Shown here: positions 26,122-34,683 of the stretch, piece by piece | Layout: the number at the start of each line of letters is the position of its first letter | Position numbering within the stretch: the first letter of the stretch is position 1 | Origin: an uncultured Chryseobacterium sp. | GTDB lineage: Bacteria; Bacteroidota; Bacteroidia; Flavobacteriales; Weeksellaceae | Direction: 5' to 3' | DNA length: 64,000 nucleotides | Assembly: GCA_913774355.1 (NCBI GenBank) | Contig: CAJYGB010000018.1 | Coordinates: forward strand, 248,001 to 312,000 | The notes under the pieces: generated by a model | Seen by the model: the letters and a program-made list of their open reading frames with translations, nothing else | What the model was told of the DNA's origin: nothing | Database searches by the model: none | Translations under genes and position numbers: made by a program

Positions 26122-26519
26122 TATTTCCCTTTCACTTCCACATCGGCAAATCTTTCATAAAACCAGAACAGCCCGAAAAGATAAACGCAGTGCAGCAGCT
26201 GTGCTTCAATGGCGGTCCAGTTTTCAATAGAGCAGCTGCCGGCAATAAGGATGCTCATTAATGCCAACGCCGAATACAGGGTATATTTTGTCTTAAAATT
26301 AATCAGCAATAGTAGACCTATGATGGCTTCCGCTACCGGCAGAACATAGCTGAAAGGAACGATCAGGCCTTCAGGAATAACCGATTTCTCCATCGTTTTC
26401 GCCATCCAGCCGCTGAATTCGGGAAGCTTTGGCAAACGGACCAATCCATGGCCCAGAAGAGAAACTGCCACCGGCAGCCTAAGAAAAAAGAAAGCCGTTT
26501 TATAATCTTTCATTTTCAT
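26121..26519 (-). CDS. DoxX family membrane protein
   Basis: 132 residues from ATG 26519 (MKMKDYKTAFFF), or a second ATG two codons on. Four hydrophobic helices are visible (AFFFLRLPVAVSLLGHGLV, IVPFSYVLPVAEAIIGLLLL, YTLYSALALMSILIAGS, LLHCVYLFGLFWF), typical of DoxX/DoxD inner-membrane proteins linked to thiol or redox homeostasis. It is bracketed by two different palindromic repeats. The function is unknown. Confidence 0.82.
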   Translation of the reverse strand: MKMKDYKTAFFFLRLPVAVSLLGHGLVRLPKLPEFSGWMAKTMEKSVIPEGLIVPFSYVLPVAEAIIGLLLLINFKTKYTLYSALALMSILIAGSCSIENWTAIEAQLLHCVYLFGLFWFYERFADVEVKGK

Positions 26520-26543
26520 TTTTTTAAGTGATAATGCTATAAT

Positions 26544-26628
26544 TTGAACCATTAAGATTAATATAGAAATTTAGAAGTATTAAGAAAGCTTTGCTTTTTG
26601 CAACATCTTCATAATCTTAATGGTTCAA
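26544..26628. repeat. 17-bp perfect inverted repeat around a 51-bp spacer
   Basis: TTGAACCATTAAGATTA at 26544-26560 recurs in reverse complement at 26612-26628. The element lies in the short gap upstream of the DoxX gene. It is likely a REP-like element or a very long-loop hairpin. Confidence 0.7.
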
Positions 26629-26651
26629 TTCTTTTTTGTAAACCCAACCTT

Positions 26652-27503
26652 TTACCCGGGCTCTTGTAAATACCGAATAATTCCGATCACATCATCCTTT
26701 CCATAACCTGCATTGCTGGCTGCCTGATAAGTCTGGATCAATGTTTCGGATAAGGGAAATTCCGCACCTGCATCTTTTGCCAGGCGAATATCTTTCAGCA
26801 TCAGGTCGAGAGCAAAAGCGGGATCGTAATTTTCGGTGATCAGAAGGGGAGTCTTCACTTTTGTAGCACCGCTTCCGCTGGCGCTTTCGTTGATGATATC
26901 CAGCATATCTTTACGATCAATGCCCAGCTTATCCGAAAATAGAATCGTTTCCGCCAATCCCTGATACAGGCAGGAAATAAAATAGTTAACGGAAAGTTTA
27001 GCAGCTATACCTTTCCCATTTTCGCCGAGGTGCCGGATCTCTTTTCCCATTTTTTCCAGATAGGGAAGGGCCCTGCTGATATCACGCTCGTTACCGCCGG
27101 CCATAATAATCAGCGTTCCTTCCGCTGCCGGCTTGGTGCTTCCGGCGACCGGGGCATCAATAAAAGAAGCTTCTTTGATAATCACGGCACCGGCAATTTT
27201 ACTGCTGGCTTCGGGAGACACCGTACTCATATCCACAAACAGCTTTCCCGAAATATCGCGGCTCAGGATGTCTTCAAAAACCTCCCGTAAAGCTTCATCA
27301 TGAGTAAGCATGGTAAATAGGATGTCGCTGTTTTCTACCACATCCGCAATAGAATCACAGACAATGGAACTCTCCCGGAAATCCTGTGCTTTTTCCGGCG
27401 TCCTGTTGTATACAGACAATTCAAATCCTGCTTTTTCAAGGTTTTTGGCCATTGGATGGCCCATATTTCCAAGGCCGATAAAGCCTAATCTTTCTTTATT
27501 CAT
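26652..27503 (-). CDS. NAD(P)-dependent 3-hydroxyisobutyrate dehydrogenase-family oxidoreductase
   Basis: 283 residues. N-terminal Rossmann motif GFIGLGNMGHPMAKNLEKAG. The substrate-binding signature FIDAPVAGSTKPAAEGTL is near residue 118, and the catalytic-lysine region GKGIAAKLSVNYF is near 165. The family includes beta-hydroxyacid dehydrogenases and glyoxylate/succinic-semialdehyde reductases (GLYR). The substrate is not determinable from sequence alone. It is followed on the same strand by no close partner. Confidence 0.88.
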   Translation of the reverse strand: MNKERLGFIGLGNMGHPMAKNLEKAGFELSVYNRTPEKAQDFRESSIVCDSIADVVENSDILFTMLTHDEALREVFEDILSRDISGKLFVDMSTVSPEASSKIAGAVIIKEASFIDAPVAGSTKPAAEGTLIIMAGGNERDISRALPYLEKMGKEIRHLGENGKGIAAKLSVNYFISCLYQGLAETILFSDKLGIDRKDMLDIINESASGSGATKVKTPLLITENYDPAFALDLMLKDIRLAKDAGAEFPLSETLIQTYQAASNAGYGKDDVIGIIRYLQEPG

Positions 27504-27617
27504 TTTTCTCAGTTTGTCGTTTATGGTAAGTAACTAATAGCAATTAACTTCTTGCTGCTGGCTTTACATTCAGAATTTTAAAATTCAAAACGTATTATTA
27601 AATTATTTCAAGTACTT

Positions 27618-28601
27618 TTAAAACTGGTTTACCAGATCATTGATGGTGCTTATTTCTTCAGCCGTAAGATGAATATCGGCCGCACCGGCATTCTGAACTG
27701 CCTGTTCCGCATTTCTGGCTCCCGCAAGAGCAACGGTGATTCCCGGTCTTTCGATGGTCCACCTTAAAACCAATTGTCCAAGGCTTACATGGTACTGTTC
27801 GGCGACAGGTTTTACTTTATCCAGCAGTGCATTGGTTTTTTCGATAAAGTCCGGCTGGAAGTGTTTGTGACTTGCCCGATGGTCACCCTCCTGGAATTTG
27901 TATCCCAAGGTAATTTTACCTGTCAGCAGGCCTCTTTCAAGCGGACTGTAAGCCAGAATTGATTTATTGTTTTCAATACAGTAAGGAACTGTTTCCTCTT
28001 CAATCCCGCGGTTGACCATACTGAACGGAATTTGGTTAGAGACAATTTCAAGCGTTTTCTCAGCTTCTTCCATTTGCTGGAAATTGTAATTGCAGACCCC
28101 CGCAAAACGTACTTTCCCCTGTTCAATAAGCCTCGAAACCGCTTCAAAAGTTTCATCGATCGGGGTGGTGGAATCAGGCCAGTGAATCTGGTACAGGTCT
28201 ATGTAATCCGTACGCAGCCTTTTCAGGCTTTGTTCGCATTCATAAATGATACTGTCTCTTCCGGCATATTTATAAACGTCAATATCCTGTCCGTCATTAT
28301 TTTTACTGTGCATGGCAAAATCTCCTTTGGCAAGATCCCAGCGCATTCCGAATTTGGTTAAGATCTGAACTTTATCGCGGGAAATTCCTTTGATAGCTTC
28401 GCCAACAATTTCTTCACTGGTTCCCTGCCCATAGATCGGAGCAGTATCGATCGAAGTTACCCCTGCGTCATAAGAAGCCCTGATGGCTTCAACCGCATCG
28501 TTTCTGTCCGTGCTTCCCCACATCCATCCTCCTGCTGCCCAGGCGCCGAAAGTAATGGCTGAAACTTCAAGATTACTTTTGCCTAATTTTCTGTATAACA
28601 T
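27618..28601 (-). CDS. Aldo/keto reductase
   Basis: 327 residues, a TIM-barrel NADPH-dependent oxidoreductase. Catalytic tetrad positions are visible: Asp/Tyr in SIDTAPIYGQGTSEE, Lys in VQILTKFG and His in DLYQIHWPD. The NADP-binding end is VALAGARNAEQAVQN. It is most like the YajO/YccK (AKR11-13) group acting on sugars or small aldehydes. The start at ATG 28601 (MLYRKLGKSNLEVSAITFG) is standard for the family. Confidence 0.9.
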   Translation of the reverse strand: MLYRKLGKSNLEVSAITFGAWAAGGWMWGSTDRNDAVEAIRASYDAGVTSIDTAPIYGQGTSEEIVGEAIKGISRDKVQILTKFGMRWDLAKGDFAMHSKNNDGQDIDVYKYAGRDSIIYECEQSLKRLRTDYIDLYQIHWPDSTTPIDETFEAVSRLIEQGKVRFAGVCNYNFQQMEEAEKTLEIVSNQIPFSMVNRGIEEETVPYCIENNKSILAYSPLERGLLTGKITLGYKFQEGDHRASHKHFQPDFIEKTNALLDKVKPVAEQYHVSLGQLVLRWTIERPGITVALAGARNAEQAVQNAGAADIHLTAEEISTINDLVNQF

Positions 28602-28815
28602 ATTTTATAATTTTAATAATACCTGATAAAAGAATTTTACCCTCCTCGATACCGGTGATAAAACAGTCTTTTCATATCAAAAAAGCCACCAAATTACCCT
28701 TTTGTATTAAAAATCCGTAGGATTTTATTCATTACATATTTTTTAAACAGGAAATTCAGTAAGATTCTTTACATGTAATTTTTTTTAATTGACAAACTTA
28801 TCGAAATTTGTACCT

Positions 28816-29451
28816 ATGGAAAGAATGAAGGTAATCGATATCAACAGCTGGAAGAGGAAAGAACATTTTGAATTTTTTTCCGGCATGGCCAGTCCGTATT
28901 TTGGGTTTACCTCGGAAGTAGACTGTACAAAAGCCTATGATGAGGCCCAAGAAAAGGGACATTCTTTTTTTGCCATTTATCTTCACAAATCCATGATGGC
29001 TATTAATACAGTCGATGAGCTTAAGCTCAGAATTGTTGAAGGCCAGATCATCCAGTATGACGAAGTGCATGTCGGAAGTACCATCGGAAGGCCGGACGGC
29101 ACTTTCGGGTTTTCATTTTTTCACTATTCTGAAGATTTTGAAGTTTTCAATGCAGGCTTACAGGAACAAATAAGAATGGTACAAGCCTCTACAGGCCTTT
29201 GCATACGCAATGAAACTTTACCGCTCAATCATGTCAGGCATACGACAATTCCTTGGAATGCTTTCAGTGCAGTACTGCATCCTACCAATTTTGATCCGAC
29301 AGAATCCATTCCTAAGATTACCTTCGGGAAATTCAGTATCAGACAAGGCAGGAAATTTATGCCGGTATCCATAGAAGCACATCATGGCCTGGCAGACGGT
29401 CTTCATCTGGCAAAATATTTTGAAGAATTTCAGCGGTTGCTCAATATGTAG
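28816..29451 (+). CDS. Chloramphenicol acetyltransferase-like protein
   Basis: 211 residues from ATG 28816 (MERMKVIDINSW); a TTG 27 bp upstream is also in frame. It has the trimeric CAT fold with the active-site motif HHGLADGLH (catalytic His190, Asp194) and the IPWNAFSAVLHP region. Length fits type A CATs. Family members acetylate chloramphenicol or other acceptors with acetyl-CoA. Chromosomal Bacteroidota homologs often have no proven drug role, so resistance cannot be concluded. Confidence 0.85.
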   Translation: MERMKVIDINSWKRKEHFEFFSGMASPYFGFTSEVDCTKAYDEAQEKGHSFFAIYLHKSMMAINTVDELKLRIVEGQIIQYDEVHVGSTIGRPDGTFGFSFFHYSEDFEVFNAGLQEQIRMVQASTGLCIRNETLPLNHVRHTTIPWNAFSAVLHPTNFDPTESIPKITFGKFSIRQGRKFMPVSIEAHHGLADGLHLAKYFEEFQRLLNM

Positions 29452-30028
29452 TTGCGCTCATCATCATCGCATATTAATTGAATTCAATTTTCATTGATTG
29501 GAAACTCACTCTACGAAATACAAAAACCTTCTAAGATCATTTCTCGTACATACTTTCAGCAGAAATACGACCACTTCAATACCATGAAATAGGTACCGTA
29601 TATTACATAGATAAATGATTTTGAGTGCCATATTATAAGTTATTTATATTTTTTGAAATTCATTGATTATAATCATAAAAAATACACTCCAAAATCATCT
29701 AGATTTGTAAATAAGTAAGGCGTCTTATACATTAAGTCGTATAAAAATGAAAATATTGGCGTGGTATGTATGTGGTATTACGAGTACACGGATTTTTAAT
29801 CATTTTTTCTTTCTTTGTCTTTGCCTAAAAGTAAAATTACAGATCCCGTAAGAAACATTTTTAGTTTTAAGCCAAAATTAAGAAAAAATACCCACCCGTA
29901 TATTTTAAAGCAATACTGAACTAAATAATACTCCGGAAAAGAAAAAACGTAGCGGAGCAAAACGAAGAGCGATTAATACTGTAGCTTATCATAAAAGTAA
30001 GCAACAGCCAAGTAGAGATGAGAAAAAT
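29452..30028. other. Long intergenic region containing palindromic promoter 3
   Basis: 577 bp. It contains the promoter described at 29663-29707, a TTATAC / GTATAA hairpin (~29726-29745) and a 34-codon ATG frame (29747-29851, MKILAWYVCG) with no supporting evidence. The frame of the downstream HTH gene also stays open back to ~29909, encoding basic residues (PEKKKRSGAKRRA) but with no ATG, GTG or TTG start. The region may be a long leader or a degraded gene. Confidence 0.5.
29663..29707 (+). promoter_or_regulatory. Palindromic operator plus -7 element (copy 3 of 3)
   Basis: TTGATTATAATCAT (29663-29676) contains the perfect palindrome TGATTATAATCA and is followed by AAAAAA. The -7 element TAGATTTG is at 29700-29707, 23 bp after the palindrome. 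No TTG is seen at -33. It has the same layout as the copies at 11278 and 13155. Confidence 0.75.
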
Positions 30029-30370
30029 ATGAAAAACGAAAAGACTGAATTTAATTTAGAAGATATTAACCAAAAGATTTTTGTGCAGGAAGAAATTTTA
30101 ACATTAGCAAAAGAGAACTCACCGCGTCTGCTGAATAAATTCAGACTGGTGGATCCGGATTTTTTTAATAAATTATCAGCAATTCAGCCTAATCTGAAAA
30201 ATTCTGAATTGATATTTTGTATTTATCTGAAGCTTAATCTGACGACCAAGGAGATTGCAACCTATACGTACGTAACTCCGAAAGCAATTCAGAACCGTAA
30301 AAACAGGCTCCGCAAAAAACTGAGCATTGCTTCAAATTTAGATATTTATAAATGGTTTAATGAACTTTAA
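30029..30370 (+). CDS. Small LuxR-type helix-turn-helix protein
   Basis: 113 residues. The C-terminal half carries an HTH of the kind seen at the end of Bacteroidota TPR/LuxR regulators: LKNSELIFCIYLKLNLTTKEIATYTYV, then TPKAIQNRKNRLRKKL. The N-terminal half (NLEDINQKIFVQEEILTLAKENSP) is helical and has no sensor domain, so it is either a stand-alone regulator or the tail of a degraded larger protein. It is the first clear gene downstream of palindromic promoter 3, about 320 bp away. Confidence 0.7.
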   Translation: MKNEKTEFNLEDINQKIFVQEEILTLAKENSPRLLNKFRLVDPDFFNKLSAIQPNLKNSELIFCIYLKLNLTTKEIATYTYVTPKAIQNRKNRLRKKLSIASNLDIYKWFNEL

Positions 30371-30490
30371 ACCATTTTTTATTTAAAATAAATTTATCCT
30401 TTTCTTAACCTGAAGAGTAAGCAAGGAATGCCTTGTTTTAAATTAAATTGAGTAAGAGATGCGCGTTAATTTATTATGGGAAAAGCTACA

Positions 30491-31222
30491 TTAAAATTCC
30501 AGGACAGCTTTTTCAAGATCGTGATACAGTAATACTTTCCAATGATTTTCTGCAGCATCTTTGGCCCAGCGTATCCTCAGTTCCATCGCTTTCCTGCCTT
30601 CGAAATCGCTCTTGTAGGCCAGATTATATTTCAGGTAAGATTCCTGTGGCAGATCGTCTGCACCGTAGAAAACGGTTTCATTACCTTCCCGGATCAGGAA
30701 TGTTTGCATGAAAGGCGTATGGCCGCCTGCGACCTCAAAGGAAATTTCATCCGTGATGTTTCCGCTGTCTTCATCCATCCAGACAATGTTCTTGAGCTGT
30801 ACCAGCTTTTCCAGCGTATCAAAATCAAAAGAATGGCTTCCCCTGTTTTCCATAGCAAAGGCCAGCTCCCTTCTTTGTATATAGATTTCCGCATTAGGAA
30901 AAGTAGCATAAAAGGTGTTTTCGATACGGGTAATCACCGTCTCAATATGGTCTTTGTGCAGATGGGAGAGCAATACTTTTGTCACTTGTTCCGGATGAAT
31001 ATCTTTCTTTTCGAGAATTTCAGAAATTACAATCTTTCCTTCATCATTTTTCCGTCCGATCCCGGCATCCAGCAGGATAATATCATTTTCAGTAATGATC
31101 AAAAACGGTGTAACGGACATTTTTATTCCTTTTAACGCATCTTTATTTTCTTCCGTTAAAAGGGTAAAATCTTTCGTCTTGTTTACCGAAAAATTCCCTT
31201 CTTTCAGTGGTATGATTTTCAT
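30491..31222 (-). CDS. MBL-fold metallo-hydrolase
   Basis: 243 residues from ATG 31222 (MKIIPLKEGNFSVN); the frame continues to a TTG at 31270. The zinc-binding motif HLHKDH (His87, His89, Asp91, His92) is complete. Further ligands are likely in VAGGHTPFMQTF and FYGADDLPQ. It is similar to the quorum-quenching lactonase/AttM-like branch of the family, but the substrate is unknown. There is no signal peptide. It is divergent from the MFS gene. Confidence 0.85.
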   Translation of the reverse strand: MKIIPLKEGNFSVNKTKDFTLLTEENKDALKGIKMSVTPFLIITENDIILLDAGIGRKNDEGKIVISEILEKKDIHPEQVTKVLLSHLHKDHIETVITRIENTFYATFPNAEIYIQRRELAFAMENRGSHSFDFDTLEKLVQLKNIVWMDEDSGNITDEISFEVAGGHTPFMQTFLIREGNETVFYGADDLPQESYLKYNLAYKSDFEGRKAMELRIRWAKDAAENHWKVLLYHDLEKAVLEF

Positions 31223-31324
31223 AGGACAAATTTCATCATAATTTGTATAGGGTAAAAGTTTTTCCGTCAATTCTCGTCATTGCTGAAAGCGATAAAATGA
31301 AACCGGATTTTCATCTTAAATAAG

Positions 31325-31332
31325 TATTTTTG
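31325..31332 (+). promoter_or_regulatory. Bacteroidota -7 element of the MFS gene
   Basis: TATTTTTG (TAnnTTTG) lies 35 bp before ATG 31368. Confidence 0.5.
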
Positions 31333-31367
31333 CAATAGGTTTTTCAAAAATCTTTAAACGAAAACGT

Positions 31368-32555
31368 ATGCAGTTGAATTCTTCCGGCGGTATCTCGCGT
31401 ACTGTCATCTGGCTGATGTCCGTTATTTCCGGGCTTGTGGTGGCCAATATTTATTATAACCAGCCTTTACTGGGCCTTATTGCCAAAGAACTGCATGTTA
31501 CGGAGAGTGCTGCCGGCAGAATTTCGGTACTTTCCCAGCTGGGATATGCCGCGGGCTTACTGCTGATCGTTCCTTTGGGTGATAAGCTTTTCCGTAAGAA
31601 ATTAGTCCTTACCGATCTGCTTCTTGTTTTCGCAGCTTTGCTCTGGATGGCTTTCGGTACCGAACTTTGGATGCTGTACATTGCCAGTCTGCTGATCGGA
31701 GTTACTTCGGTTATTCCGCAGCTGTTTATTCCCATTGCAGCAGAGCTTTCTTCCGATAAAGAAAAATCGTCCAACATCGGAACGGTAATGTCAGGATTGC
31801 TGATGGGTATTCTCCTGTCGAGATTCATCGGTGGCATTGTGGGCGAATTGTGGGGCTGGAGAGCGATGTTCGGTATTGCTGCAGGACTAATGGTTTTGGT
31901 ATGGTTTGCAGTCTATAAAATGCTTCCTGAACTGCCGCCCAATTTTAAGGGTAATTACGGAGAACTGATGAAATCGGTTTTTCACCTGGCTAAGACGCAG
32001 CAAGTACTGCGATTGGCATCCTTTCGCGGAGCAATGGCTTTCGGGTCGATGTGTGCATTGTTTACCACCCTTGTTTTTCACATGGAAAATCCTCCTTTCA
32101 ATGCAGGTTCCTCCGTGGTCGGAAGCTTCGGACTGGCAGGTGCGGTCGGGGCGCTGGCAGCAGCAAAAGTGGGGAAACTTCAGCACTATTTCAGTCTCAA
32201 CAGGATTATTTTCTTTGCCCTGCTTGTGGTTTTCGGAAGCTGGCTGTTCACTTATTTTGCAGGAGAAACCTATTGGGGGCTTATTGCCGGGGTTGTTTTA
32301 GTAGATCTCGGTGTGCAGTCTGCCCACATTATGAACCAGACCAATTATTTCAGCATTAAATCCAATGCCGTCAACAGGCTGAATACCGTGTATATGGTAT
32401 CCTATTTTATCGGTGGGTCCCTGGGAACATGGACAGCCTCTATCGCATGGCAGTATGCAAAGTGGGGTGGAGTATGTTTTGTAGGTGCAGTCCTGGCCTT
32501 ACTGGCACTTACCGCACACCTGATGTTCAGCAGAAGAAAACCGTTTAATTCATGA
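31368..32555 (+). CDS. MFS transporter
   Basis: 395 residues with 12 predicted membrane helices. The signature between helices 2 and 3 is VPLGDKLFRKK, of the DHA1 drug:proton antiporter type. N-terminal NIYYNQPLLGLIAKELHVTESAAGRI is typical of the YnfM/NepI-like branch. It probably exports a small organic compound; the substrate is unknown. It is followed 40 bp later by a DsbA-like gene on the same strand. Confidence 0.9.
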   Translation: MQLNSSGGISRTVIWLMSVISGLVVANIYYNQPLLGLIAKELHVTESAAGRISVLSQLGYAAGLLLIVPLGDKLFRKKLVLTDLLLVFAALLWMAFGTELWMLYIASLLIGVTSVIPQLFIPIAAELSSDKEKSSNIGTVMSGLLMGILLSRFIGGIVGELWGWRAMFGIAAGLMVLVWFAVYKMLPELPPNFKGNYGELMKSVFHLAKTQQVLRLASFRGAMAFGSMCALFTTLVFHMENPPFNAGSSVVGSFGLAGAVGALAAAKVGKLQHYFSLNRIIFFALLVVFGSWLFTYFAGETYWGLIAGVVLVDLGVQSAHIMNQTNYFSIKSNAVNRLNTVYMVSYFIGGSLGTWTASIAWQYAKWGGVCFVGAVLALLALTAHLMFSRRKPFNS

Positions 32556-32595
32556 TATGTGTTTTAATTATAAAAATCAATCTAAATAAAAAACA

Positions 32596-33294
32596 ATGAA
32601 AATAGAAATCTGGTCGGACGTGATGTGTCCGTTTTGCTATATTGGAAAGAATAATTTTGAAAAAGCTCTGGAACAGCTTCCTTTTAAGGATGAAGTAGAA
32701 GTGGAGTGGAAAAGTTTCCAGCTGGATCCTTCGTTGAACCCGGAAGAAACAAAATCCACCGTTGATTATTTCAGGGAGAAAAAAGGTTTTCCTGAAGCAC
32801 AGGCCCGGCAAATGATCAGCCAGGTACAGCAGATGGGTACCGGTGCCGGAATTAATTTTCATTTTGAAAAAGCCTTGATCACCAATACCTTCTCCGCTCA
32901 CAAGATCCTGCATCTGGCGAAAAAATACAAAAAAACAAATGAAATGGAAGAAGCCCTTTTCATTGCACATTTCATCGAGGGAAAAAATGTCGGGGATCAT
33001 AAGACATTGATCGATCTGGCTGAATCTTTGGGAATCGACAGCGAAGAAACCCGACAGGTACTCGATACCTCTACGTTCGATGATGAAATAAAACAGGATA
33101 TTCAGGAAGCTAGGGCTAACGGCGTTTCAGGCGTTCCTTTCTTCATCCTGAACGGCAAATATTCTGTTTCCGGAGCCCAGCCGGCTGAACTTTTCACCAG
33201 TGCACTTCAGCAAACCTATGATGAAACAGTGGCACCTTTGAAAATTCAGGCAGACAATGGGGCTTCATGTGATGCAGACGGTTGTGAAATTTAA
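32596..33294 (+). CDS. DsbA family oxidoreductase (FrnE-like)
   Basis: 232 residues with no signal peptide, so cytoplasmic. The thioredoxin-fold active site is CPFC (Cys11, Cys14) in IWSDVMCPFCYIG. A helical insertion is followed by the cis-Pro loop VSGVPFFILNGKYSVSGAQ. FrnE-type proteins act as disulfide isomerases in oxidative stress or in polyketide-like pathways. C-terminal SCDADGCEI adds two further cysteines. It is probably co-transcribed with the MFS gene. Confidence 0.9.
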   Translation: MKIEIWSDVMCPFCYIGKNNFEKALEQLPFKDEVEVEWKSFQLDPSLNPEETKSTVDYFREKKGFPEAQARQMISQVQQMGTGAGINFHFEKALITNTFSAHKILHLAKKYKKTNEMEEALFIAHFIEGKNVGDHKTLIDLAESLGIDSEETRQVLDTSTFDDEIKQDIQEARANGVSGVPFFILNGKYSVSGAQPAELFTSALQQTYDETVAPLKIQADNGASCDADGCEI

Positions 33295-33540
33295 CAACAG
33301 CCACGGAAGCAAAACCGTAAGCGTTTCTAAACATATGAGATTACTCTACAGGATTCGGTGATCCGCCTTTAGCCGAAATTTATTTTAGGATTCGTCTAAA
33401 GTTAAATTTCGAACAACATGCCTGACATCGGGCTGGAGCCCAACGCTATTGATGATTATAAAAATCTTAAATAGTAAAGCATTACAGCGAAAACAATCGT
33501 CCGTTAAAATCCGTAGTTAAAAAAATTAAATAAAAAATAA

Positions 33541-34122
33541 ATGATCAGAATACAAGAAGGACAGGAATTCCCTATTGAAGATACGCTTTTCGTATTTGCT
33601 TTGGACTCCGAAGCAGGAAAAGTTTTCAATAATAAAAACAAACTCATAACGGGCATCGGTAAAGTAAACGCCGCTATGGAACTGGCGAAAGAGATTTATC
33701 GCAAACGCCCGAAGCTTATCGTCAACCTGGGCTCTGCGGGCAGCCAAAGTTTCGATAAAGGCGATGTGGTCTGCTGTACAAAATTCATCCAGCGGGATAT
33801 GGATGTGAGAGGTTTGGGTTTTAGTCTGTATGAAACACCATTATCCGGAATACCGCCGGTCCTGGAATACGGGCTTAAACATAATGGCCTTCCGGAAGGC
33901 ATCTGCGGTAGTGGCGACAGTTTTGAAATGAACCATTCGGAAACGGTGTATAATATTGTTGACATGGAAGCCTATCCTTTGGCCCTGATCGCTATGAAAG
34001 AAAAAATCCCTTTTCTCTGTCTGAAATATATCTCCGACGATGCCGGCAGTGAAGCGGCAGATGACTGGGCGATTCAGGTTCACCTGGCATCAGAAGCTTT
34101 TAATAAAATTTTATTTTCCTAA
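33541..34122 (+). CDS. Nucleosidase/phosphorylase-superfamily protein (MTAN-like)
   Basis: 193 residues of the PNP_UDP_1 fold, shorter than standard MTA/SAH nucleosidase (~230). Motifs: ITGIGKVNAAMEL, VNLGSAGS, CGSGDSF, VDMEAYPLALIA (purine/ribose-contact Glu) and LKYISDDAG. It probably hydrolyses or phosphorolyses a nucleoside in salvage; the exact substrate is open. It is followed 9 bp later by a GNAT gene, so likely an operon. Confidence 0.82.
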   Translation: MIRIQEGQEFPIEDTLFVFALDSEAGKVFNNKNKLITGIGKVNAAMELAKEIYRKRPKLIVNLGSAGSQSFDKGDVVCCTKFIQRDMDVRGLGFSLYETPLSGIPPVLEYGLKHNGLPEGICGSGDSFEMNHSETVYNIVDMEAYPLALIAMKEKIPFLCLKYISDDAGSEAADDWAIQVHLASEAFNKILFS

Positions 34123-34131
34123 ACTTCAAAA

Positions 34132-34653
34132 ATGACATCAATCCATATTATAAAAGCATCTGCTGACGAACTTCAGACAATACGGGATCTTGGAAGGCAG
34201 ACCTTTTACGAAACCTTTGCCCCGCACAATACCGAAGAACAGATTCAGCAATATCTGGCAGAAAGTTTTGCTGAAGATAAGCTCAACCGGGAATTGAGTA
34301 ATCCGGATTCCCAATTCTTTATTGCCTGGGAAGAAGAAAATCCGGTCGGTTATTTAAAAGTAAACACAGGAAAAGCACAAACCGAACTCCAGGATGATAC
34401 TTCGCTTGAAATCGAAAGAATTTATGTTAAAAGTTCATATCACGGTAAGAAGATCGGGCAGCTGCTGTATGGCAAAGCCCTGGAAACAGCAGCTGAACTG
34501 AAGAAAGAATACCTCTGGCTAGGTGTTTGGGAAGAAAACCATAGAGCCGTAAGCTTTTATAAGAAAAACGGCTTTGAAGAATTCGGCAAACATATTTTCA
34601 GATTGGGTAGTCAGGAACAAAACGACCTGATGATGAAGAAAATACTACATTAA
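34132..34653 (+). CDS. GNAT family N-acetyltransferase
   Basis: 173 residues. The acetyl-CoA-binding motif A is IERIYVKSSYHGKKIGQLLYGKAL (Q/RxxGxG/A equivalent YHGKKIGQ). Motif B follows as EYLWLGVWEENHRAVSFYKKNGFEEFG. It is similar to the PaiA/spermidine-acetyltransferase-like branch. The substrate is unknown; it is paired with the nucleosidase gene. Confidence 0.87.
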   Translation: MTSIHIIKASADELQTIRDLGRQTFYETFAPHNTEEQIQQYLAESFAEDKLNRELSNPDSQFFIAWEEENPVGYLKVNTGKAQTELQDDTSLEIERIYVKSSYHGKKIGQLLYGKALETAAELKKEYLWLGVWEENHRAVSFYKKNGFEEFGKHIFRLGSQEQNDLMMKKILH

Positions 34654-34683
34654 CGTGAACTCGAAGTAGATACTGAGTTTACA

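Noticed and set aside
28816..29451. Chloramphenicol resistance gene
   Set aside because: The fold and active site match the CAT family, but no mobile context is present and many chromosomal homologs have no shown resistance role.
29747..29851. 34-codon ATG frame just downstream of palindromic promoter 3
   Set aside because: Too short and with too little coding character to call without conservation data; mentioned only in the intergenic entry.
30491..31222. Metallo-beta-lactamase resistance gene
   Set aside because: The motif HLHKDH, the size and the absence of a signal peptide fit a general MBL-fold hydrolase, not a secreted class B beta-lactamase.
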